A stretch of 29,648 nt of DNA from an uncultured Demequina sp. Lineage in GTDB: Bacteria > Actinomycetota > Actinomycetes > Actinomycetales > Demequinaceae. This document shows positions 1 through 6,028 of this stretch, piece by piece. Position numbers and translations under genes: made by a program. Each line of letters opens with the position of its first letter. Position 1 is the first letter of the stretch. A model generated the notes under the pieces. That model had not been told where the DNA came from. It worked only from the letters and a program-made list of their open reading frames with translations, and ran no database searches. Where the stretch lies: contig CALALQ010000032.1 in the NCBI GenBank assembly GCA_937925595.1, positions 1 through 29,648 on the forward strand, in the 5' to 3' direction.

Positions 1-1
1 C

Positions 2-406
2 AAGACCGCCAAGGCGTACACCCTCCCCTCGGGCGAGAAGGTGCTCGTCAAGAAGGACAAGCCGCTCCCGAAGGCCGTCGAGAAGGCTGAGGCCAAGAAG
101 CTCGCCGCCGTCGACATGCCCACGGGCGGTTCGGACGCGGAGCAGGACCAGACATTCAACAAGCTCGACTCCGCGGTTTCCGCAGCCGGCTTCGCCACAG
201 GAAAGCGCACCTGCGTTGTGATGGAAGCGCAGTACGCCAACCCGAATGGCCCCGGCACCACGCTCCTGTGGGTCGCGGCTGGCTGCCCGATTGTGGACTA
301 CGAGATCCCCTACGGGACGAGCAAGAGCGCCGTCATCGCCGAGGCGAAGGCCCGTATCGCCAAGGAGTCCAACCCTGACGAGTGGGCGCTCATCGTCGAG
401 GAGTGA
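2..406 (+). CDS. Hypothetical protein, 5' end outside window
   Basis: The reading frame is open from the first complete codon of the window to a TGA at 404-406, so the beginning of the gene lies to the left. A GTG at 41 could serve as an internal start, but nothing separates a purine-rich ribosome site from it, so a partial gene is the better reading. The visible part begins with a Lys/Ala-rich stretch and ends with a compact domain holding two cysteines (in RTCVVMEAQY and AAGCPIVDYE). I see no signal peptide or membrane segment in this part and do not recognise a family. The gene is followed at once by a strong terminator shared with the convergent pilin-like gene. Function unknown. Confidence 0.6.
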   Translation, partial: KTAKAYTLPSGEKVLVKKDKPLPKAVEKAEAKKLAAVDMPTGGSDAEQDQTFNKLDSAVSAAGFATGKRTCVVMEAQYANPNGPGTTLLWVAAGCPIVDYEIPYGTSKSAVIAEAKARIAKESNPDEWALIVEE

Positions 407-416
407 GCACCCGCCG

Positions 417-445
417 AAAAGCCCCCGGTCAGACCGGGGGCTTTT
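417..445. terminator. Bidirectional intrinsic terminator
   Basis: A perfect 13-bp inverted repeat (AAAAGCCCCCGGT / ACCGGGGGCTTTT) with a three-base loop lies between two convergent genes. The A-tract on one side and T-tract on the other let it end transcripts from both directions. Confidence 0.9.
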
Positions 446-452
446 CCGTTGG

Positions 453-3413
453 TTAGGAGCAGAGTCTCGCGTTGTTATCGCCGTTGTGCTCCTTCTTGGC
501 CGAGCCGGACCAGGCGGAGCTTCCAGTCGAGTTCACCGCCTTCACGTACACCTGGAGGGCCAGCAGCCCACGAGTGCCGTCGCCGTAGCATCCAAGGCCG
601 AAGGACGGGCTGGTGCTGTCCGGGACAGTCTTGTCCTTCGTGTAACCGCCGGAGAAGAACACTCGCGCGTAGCTCTGGTACTTGCTCGCGTAGGTCACCT
701 TGCCCGAGCTCCACGCAGCCTGCGCGATACCGCGACCGTTCTCACCGGCGTACAGCTTGGTGATCTTCACACTGGTCGGTGCGGCAGGCTTCGGGAGGGC
801 GCGGGTGCTGGTGGTCTTGAACGCCTCCTTGACGGGGCCCTTCTTGTCGCCCACGGCGCAGGCGTACTGGACCTCGACACGGCCGTTGTAGCCGTAGCCG
901 ATGTCGCGGATGTACTTCATGTTGGAAGAACCGGAGGCGGAGTACCAGTCGGAGGCGGCGGAGGTGTTCGGCTTCCACGCCGTCCAGGTGCCGCTTCCCT
1001 GCTGGCCGGTCACACGCCACCGGAACGTGGTCCCGGTCGGGCAGGCGGTGGACACCGAGACACCACCGGACATCGCGCCCGAGCTCTGGTTCAGGGTCGC
1101 CAGAGCCGTCGCGGACGCAGCGGGAATGGCCCGGGCTGCGGTGGTGGCCGTAACGGTCGCCGACGAACCCTTCGCGTACGAGGTCGCGCAGATGTACTGG
1201 ACCTTCGCGGTGGCCTTGTCGGCGTAGCCGATCTTCCGGGCGTTGACGGTCTTGCTGCTGGTGTACCAGTCGCCGATGGCGCCGGCGCCGGGGGCGGTGC
1301 CGCTGTTGGGCTTCCAGGCGCTGTAGTCGCCGGAGTTCTCCCGCGACTGGTAGCGCCACCGGAACGTGGTGCCGTCCGGGCACTTCTCGAGCACCTTCAC
1401 ACCGACGGTCACCTGACCGGTCGGGTCGTCGAGCTTGACGACGGCTTCGGCCTTCGGGGTCGGGATCTCACGGACCGGGGTGGTCGCGTTCTGCTTGTCG
1501 GACGCGGACTTCGCGAACGGGGTGGCGCACAGGTAGTGGACCTTGACAGTTGCCTTGTTCTCCCACTTGATCTTGCGGGCGTTCTTCGCGCCGGTGGCGC
1601 TGTACCAGGACAGGATGCCGTCCTTGTCGAGGGTGGTGCCGTCGGTCGGCTTCCACGCGCTGTACTCGCCACCGGTCTCAATGGACTGGTAGCGCCAGTA
1701 GAACGTCGTCCCGGTGGGGCACTTGTCGATGACCTTGATGTTCGCGGTCACCTGCCCGTCCGTCTTGTCGAGCTTGGCGATCGCTTCGGCGGACGGGACG
1801 GTGTCGATGGGGCGGACCTTCGGTGCCGCGTCCGCGGTGGTCTTCGGGCCGTCTGCCCACGGGGTGGAGCAGTACGCGGTCGCTCCCATCTGGAACTGGG
1901 CGCCCTGGTACATGTTCGCTGCCCACTTCCAGGTGTTGGACCCGGCCTTCGCTGCCTTGAAGTCGCCGAGAATCCAGGAGCCGGTGCCGTTGAGCTTGCC
2001 GCGGTACTGGGCGACGTAGCCGGTGCCGGCTGGGCAGGCGCCGAGGGACGCGGTCAGCTCCGCGTCGTTGGTGGTGACCAGGGCCACCTTCGGGCTCGTC
2101 ACCGTCGGCTTGGTGGTGATGGCACGGACGGTGTTCCCCTTGGCCCAGGGAGACCAGCCGCTCTTCATGCCCCACGGCGACTCACAGCGGATGCGCCCGC
2201 GGGCGTCCACGCGGGCACCTTGGTCGACGGCCGCTGACACCGAAGCGGTGGTGGATGTGGTCCCCCAGGCGACAGCATCACCCGTGAGGCGGGTGTCACG
2301 CTGCTGCTGGTATGCCGTGGTCAGCGGTGCGGAACAGGTGGTGGTGAGCTTGGAGACGGCGTTGGAGCCGGAGACGGTGACCGTCATCGTGGTCGTCGGG
2401 AAGACGCTGTCCATGACCGCGTCGAGGTAGCCGGAGGCCTTCCCTGCCTCGGACTGGTTCCGTTCCGTCACGCAGCGCGCCTGGACTTCCACCTGGTAGC
2501 GGGCGCCGGGAGTGAGGGAGGTCACATCGAGGGTGTTCTTCGTGTCCCACTTTGAGAACGCCCCGTACTCAGGGAACGTCTTACTGATCGCGCTGCGGTA
2601 GCGGAACCCGTACTGCGGGGTGGTATCCGCGTAGCAGGAGGCCGCCGCGGTCGCGCGAAGACCCTCGCCCTGAGCCTTCACATCCAACGTCGGCGCCGGG
2701 GTAGGGATAGGGGTCAGGTATGTCTTCGGGGCGACGTCGATGGTCGCCGACTCGTCCGCGCCACGCACGCACTTGACCTGCGCCTTGAACTCGTACAGGG
2801 CGCCGGCAAACGCAGGGCGGACGGTCAGGGTCCGTTCGGTGCTCCAACCCCAGCCACCCCATTCGCGTTCGGCGGCGGTGTCCGTGTAACGGGAGGCGAT
2901 GCGGTACTGAGCTGTGCCGTACTGGCAGACCCCCTGACTGACCGTCGCGGTCAGAGCCATGTTCGGGTGGTCGCCTGTCCGTGCGATCGACAGCGTCGCA
3001 CCTGTCGGGTCAACGAGGTCGACGATGCCGTCACAGACGACCTCGAGGACGTCTTCCTCACTGGCCCCATCCTTGATGGCGAGGTGGTTGGTGCTGGTGC
3101 CGAAGAACTTGCCGGACTCGGAACGGGTCGCCGCGCACCAGCCCTTCGCGGTCACGTCCATCCGGAGGGTGACACCCTGAGAGAGCTCGACGGCGGTGCC
3201 CCATTCGGGGTCAGCGGCGAGGGTGGGCAGGTCAAGAGCCCACTCCCCTTTGATGTCGTAGTACGCGGACTGGGCGTCGCGGATCGCTCCGAGGTCGCCG
3301 ATAGCGAGGGAGTCCTGGGCTTGCGCGACCCATCCGGGCACGGCGATGAAGCCGACGGCGGCGCCTACGGCGACGGCGGCGACTGCACCAAGAGCGAGGA
3401 ACGGGTTGGCCAC
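453..3413 (-). CDS. Exported type IV pilin-like protein with Ig/FN3-like repeats
   Basis: A 986-residue protein starting at GTG 3413, chosen because GAAAGGA lies 9 nt upstream; an earlier in-frame GTG at 3440 lacks such a site. The N-terminus (VANPFLALGAVAAVAVG...) is a long hydrophobic helix. It is followed by a segment typical of pilins and pseudopilins (IRDAQSAYYDIKGEW..LPTL, then KGWCAATRSESGKFF). The classical GFTLIE cleavage motif is absent, so processing by prepilin peptidase is uncertain. The rest is a series of beta-rich domains of about 100 residues, each with a cysteine pair (CPxGTTFxWRYQS ... VxYxCAT). Three of them, encoded around 1000-1800, are clearly tandem duplicates. A surface adhesin or mating-contact role is inference. 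It lies downstream of two secreted metallopeptidase genes on the same strand and ends at the shared terminator. Confidence 0.75.
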   Translation of the reverse strand: MANPFLALGAVAAVAVGAAVGFIAVPGWVAQAQDSLAIGDLGAIRDAQSAYYDIKGEWALDLPTLAADPEWGTAVELSQGVTLRMDVTAKGWCAATRSESGKFFGTSTNHLAIKDGASEEDVLEVVCDGIVDLVDPTGATLSIARTGDHPNMALTATVSQGVCQYGTAQYRIASRYTDTAAEREWGGWGWSTERTLTVRPAFAGALYEFKAQVKCVRGADESATIDVAPKTYLTPIPTPAPTLDVKAQGEGLRATAAASCYADTTPQYGFRYRSAISKTFPEYGAFSKWDTKNTLDVTSLTPGARYQVEVQARCVTERNQSEAGKASGYLDAVMDSVFPTTTMTVTVSGSNAVSKLTTTCSAPLTTAYQQQRDTRLTGDAVAWGTTSTTASVSAAVDQGARVDARGRIRCESPWGMKSGWSPWAKGNTVRAITTKPTVTSPKVALVTTNDAELTASLGACPAGTGYVAQYRGKLNGTGSWILGDFKAAKAGSNTWKWAANMYQGAQFQMGATAYCSTPWADGPKTTADAAPKVRPIDTVPSAEAIAKLDKTDGQVTANIKVIDKCPTGTTFYWRYQSIETGGEYSAWKPTDGTTLDKDGILSWYSATGAKNARKIKWENKATVKVHYLCATPFAKSASDKQNATTPVREIPTPKAEAVVKLDDPTGQVTVGVKVLEKCPDGTTFRWRYQSRENSGDYSAWKPNSGTAPGAGAIGDWYTSSKTVNARKIGYADKATAKVQYICATSYAKGSSATVTATTAARAIPAASATALATLNQSSGAMSGGVSVSTACPTGTTFRWRVTGQQGSGTWTAWKPNTSAASDWYSASGSSNMKYIRDIGYGYNGRVEVQYACAVGDKKGPVKEAFKTTSTRALPKPAAPTSVKITKLYAGENGRGIAQAAWSSGKVTYASKYQSYARVFFSGGYTKDKTVPDSTSPSFGLGCYGDGTRGLLALQVYVKAVNSTGSSAWSGSAKKEHNGDNNARLCS

Positions 3414-3445
3414 GGGAACGGTCCTTTCACGGGCGGGCACTCTGT

Positions 3446-3455
3446 ACCCTGCGGC
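3446..3455 (-). promoter_or_regulatory. GCCGCAGGGT upstream box (copy 1)
   Basis: The minus-strand sequence GCCGCAGGGTACA precedes the pilin-like gene. The same ten bases precede the leftward genes starting at 4726 and 23110 (4750-4759 and 23148-23157). A promoter or operator element is inferred from recurrence only. Confidence 0.4.
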
Positions 3456-3511
3456 AGATGAGCTGCGGCCGTGACCGTTCCGTTACTTGGGGAGTTTCCC
3501 GTTCCAGACCT

Positions 3512-4726
3512 TCATCCCGAACGCGAGCAGCGCAGCCGCAGCACCCCCTGGGTCTTCCCCATCCCCTGGGCCATGCAGTTCGCCATCAGTTCGATGTCGC
3601 CGCGGTAAAGGAACTTGAACTTCTTGTGCGCGCGGACCTTGTCGATGCCGACTGCGAATTGCTTGACGTGCGCGATCTCGTGGAAGATGACCCAGTTCTG
3701 GTACGCGCGGGACTTGCTGGCGAGGGACTTGTTCAGCCAGATGGTGCTGATGCTGCCGCATGCCACCGACCCGCACGCAGCGTACGAGTCGTGACGGATC
3801 TCGATGTGCTTGCCGGCGTACTTGTCGATGGTGAGACGGAAGTGACGCAGCCAACCCTTGTACTGGGGCTGCCGCTTCTTCCACCGTTTGATGTCAGCGT
3901 TGACCATGGCGGTCTGGTTGCGCACCGTGTTCGTCACGGTCGTGATGGAGGCGGCCTTCGACGAGGTCTTCGCGACGGTCTTCTTCGCCTTCTTCATCGC
4001 CTTCCGCAGGTCCGCCGAGCCCACCTTCCCCTTGGCCTTCTTCACCGCGGCCTGAGCTTTCGCGTACACCTTCTTGTAGGTGGTGACCGCCTTCTTCCGC
4101 TCCTTCGCGGCCTGCTTCTTCGCCGCCGCCTTCTGGTCGGCGATCCTCTTCGTCTCGTCGGCGACGTACCCGGTCCAGGTGGTGAGGGTGCGGGCATAGC
4201 TGGCCATGTCGAACGCGGCCGCCTTCGGGTTGGTGAGGAGAGCCTGCGCGGCCTTCGTGTTCCGGGCCAGGACAGTGACCTGGTACGAGTCACGACCCTT
4301 CGCGGCTTTCAGGGCCTTGCTCGCCTTGGTCACGGCCGCCTTCAGGTCAGCAGTGGCCTTCGCGAGCGCGGAGGCCGCCCGGTCGATCGCGTCGAGGGCG
4401 TTGTTGACGGTGGCGGTCGCGTTCCGGATCCTGGTCGCGTACAGGTTCACGTCGGTCGCTGTCAGCTCCATCTGCCCGACGTTGTTCCGCCCGACGGCCA
4501 GAGCGTTGTGCAGGTCGTCGAACCCGGTCACGTTCCGGGTGCCGGCCCGTGCCAGTGCCTTCTCCCCCGCGGTGACCGCCTCACGGTAGGCGGCGAGCGC
4601 GGTCTCGTACGCGTCGGAGGTGACGGAGGCTGCGGCGGGTGCAGCGAATGCGGGGGCTGGGACAGCACCCAGGCAGAGGGCGGTGGCGAGGAGGGCTGCG
4701 GTGACAAGGCGCGGGCGTCGCCGCAG
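3512..4726 (-). CDS. Secreted HExxH metallopeptidase-like protein, 3' frameshift, no standard start
   Basis: Paralogue of the gene at 4786-5982. The first ATG/GTG in frame is GTG 4531, but the frame continues upstream through an excellent signal peptide (RRRPRLVTAALLATALCLG..PAFA) to a CTG at 4724-4726. CTG is therefore the likely start, with GAAAGG just before it, although the gap of 3 nt is short. The mature part is alpha-helical and Lys/Ala-rich, then carries HEIAH (about residues 349-353) and IELMANC, matching a gluzincin zinc site with a downstream Glu. The frame ends early as ..GVLRLRCSRSG. A -1 shift at the five-C run 3544-3548 (G on the coding strand) restores ..MKVWNGKLPK ending at 3483, which matches the paralogue's tail VWNGKLP. 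It may be a decaying gene, a sequencing error or a recoded gene; the catalytic region is upstream of the shift. Confidence 0.65.
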   Translation of the reverse strand: MRRRPRLVTAALLATALCLGAVPAPAFAAPAAASVTSDAYETALAAYREAVTAGEKALARAGTRNVTGFDDLHNALAVGRNNVGQMELTATDVNLYATRIRNATATVNNALDAIDRAASALAKATADLKAAVTKASKALKAAKGRDSYQVTVLARNTKAAQALLTNPKAAAFDMASYARTLTTWTGYVADETKRIADQKAAAKKQAAKERKKAVTTYKKVYAKAQAAVKKAKGKVGSADLRKAMKKAKKTVAKTSSKAASITTVTNTVRNQTAMVNADIKRWKKRQPQYKGWLRHFRLTIDKYAGKHIEIRHDSYAACGSVACGSISTIWLNKSLASKSRAYQNWVIFHEIAHVKQFAVGIDKVRAHKKFKFLYRGDIELMANCMAQGMGKTQGVLRLRCSRSG

Positions 4727-4768
4727 GGTCCTTTCGGCTGATGCCTTGAACCCTGCGGCGACGCCCGC
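4711..4768 (-). promoter_or_regulatory. 19-bp perfect inverted repeat around ribosome-binding region
   Basis: GCGGGCGTCGCCGCAGGGT at 4711-4729 is exactly repeated in inverse at 4750-4768, with a 20-base loop. On the minus strand the loop contains the GAAAGG ribosome-site candidate. The distal stem covers the CTG start candidate and the first codons of the metallopeptidase-like gene. No T-tract follows, so a simple intrinsic terminator for the upstream gene is less likely. Translational control is possible. Confidence 0.7.
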
Positions 4769-4785
4769 AGTGTGTGCTGGTCGGG

Positions 4786-5982
4786 TTAGGGGAGCTTGCC
4801 GTTCCAGACCTGCTTGCTGAACTTGAGCTGCGCAGACGAGCAGGGCATGGAGTAGCCGGGGTGGCCCATGGCGCGTGCCATGCAGTCAGCCATCCGTTCG
4901 ATGTCGCGGCCGAACAGCTTCTTGAACGTCTTGTTCTTCTTCAGCTTGCCCATGCCGACAGCGAACTGCTTGAAGTGGCCGAGCTCGTGGTGGATGACGT
5001 AGGTGCGGTCACCGGGCGAGTAGTTGAGGATGGCCTTGCTGATCCAGATGGTGCCCTCGTCGGCGCAGGCGATGCTGCCGCACGCGGCTCGTGCGTCGTG
5101 GAGGAGGCGGGTGGACCCGTACGCGTGCTTGTCGATGAGGAGCCGGTACGGGCGGGTCCAGCCTTTGAGCTGCTTGCGGTTGTTCTTGTACTGCTTGAGG
5201 TGCTTCTTGGCGAGGAAGGAGCGGAAGTCAAGCTCACCGTTGAGCTTGTTGAGCTGGATGGGGTTGGTCTTCTTGGAGGCGAGGGCTTTGGTGACCTTGT
5301 CGATGTAGTGCCGGAGCTCCTTGGTGGGAGCCTTCCCCTTCACCTTCTTCAGCCAGGACTTCCCCCGTTTGAGTTCCTTCTTCGCCCACTTGACGGCCTT
5401 GACCATCTCCTCGTTCTCGCGGTACACGGCGTAGTTGGCTTCGTTCATCCGGTCGAGGGCTTTGTCGGCGCGGGCGTAGGTGATCTTCGGGTCTTTCAGG
5501 AGCGCGCGGGCAGCACGCAGTTCCTTCTTGAGCGTGGAGACGTACGTGGATTTGCGGCTGCCGGCTTCGTCGAGGAGCTTCTTGGCTTGGGTGACCTGTT
5601 TAGCCAGGGGCACCGCTGCGATGTCGATGTTGTCGAGGACGAGGCTGAGGTTGCCGGTCGCCTTCTGGATGATGCGGGTGTGCTTCTTGACGCCGGAGAC
5701 GGTGGGGGCGTCCTTCACGTAGGCGGCGGCTTCGGTGAGTGCGGTCCGCAGGGCGGTGCGCTTCGCCCCGCCGCGACCGTCAGCGCGAGTCAGGGCGGCC
5801 TTGGCGGCGGTGACCGCGTCCTTGTACCCGGCGAGCGCTTCGTCGAGCTCGGTGACAGAGGTCTCGACGGGTGCGACGGCGGCGGGGCGTTCGGGTGCGG
5901 CGGTCGCTGCGGTCGGGGTGAGCAGGGACACGGTGAGGGCCGCGGCGAGCGCGGCGGCGGTCAGGGTGGGCATTCGTTTCAT
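4786..5982 (-). CDS. Secreted zinc metallopeptidase-like protein
   Basis: A 398-residue protein starting at ATG 5982, with GAAGGAA 9-10 nt upstream. Residues 1 to about 28 form a Sec-type signal peptide (MKRMPTLTAAALAAALTVSL..ATAA). A long helical, Lys/Ala-rich region follows. Near the C-terminus are HELGH (about 332-336) and ERMADCMA (Glu about 362). This HExxH plus downstream E-x-x-AD-C pattern resembles the zinc site of gluzincin-type neutral metallopeptidases. Two cysteine pairs (ARAACGSIACAD and MADC..MPCSS) may form disulfides outside the cell. It is a tandem paralogue of the 3512-4726 gene and lies 46 bp after the helicase gene, probably cotranscribed with it. The substrate is unknown; cell-envelope remodelling during transfer or surface-protein processing are guesses. 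Confidence 0.8.
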   Translation of the reverse strand: MKRMPTLTAAALAAALTVSLLTPTAATAAPERPAAVAPVETSVTELDEALAGYKDAVTAAKAALTRADGRGGAKRTALRTALTEAAAYVKDAPTVSGVKKHTRIIQKATGNLSLVLDNIDIAAVPLAKQVTQAKKLLDEAGSRKSTYVSTLKKELRAARALLKDPKITYARADKALDRMNEANYAVYRENEEMVKAVKWAKKELKRGKSWLKKVKGKAPTKELRHYIDKVTKALASKKTNPIQLNKLNGELDFRSFLAKKHLKQYKNNRKQLKGWTRPYRLLIDKHAYGSTRLLHDARAACGSIACADEGTIWISKAILNYSPGDRTYVIHHELGHFKQFAVGMGKLKKNKTFKKLFGRDIERMADCMARAMGHPGYSMPCSSAQLKFSKQVWNGKLP

Positions 5983-6028
5983 GTGGTGGTGTTCCTTCGT
6001 GGTGGGTGGTGTCGCTCGTGCAGGTGGG

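Noticed and set aside
246..2237. Long plus-strand open frame opposite the pilin-like gene
   Set aside because: Low-complexity Arg/Gly/Val-rich translation typical of the antisense of a high-GC gene; the minus-strand frame has domain structure and a ribosome site.
3483..3884. Separate 133-codon minus-strand gene
   Set aside because: Its only meaningful part is the C-terminal MKVWNGKLPK, which belongs to the frameshifted metallopeptidase; the rest is an out-of-frame reading of that gene.
4711..4768. Invertible promoter switch bounded by the 19-bp inverted repeat
   Set aside because: Turning the 20-base loop around gives ATGCCTTGA, a start followed almost at once by a stop, and no recombinase gene is present.
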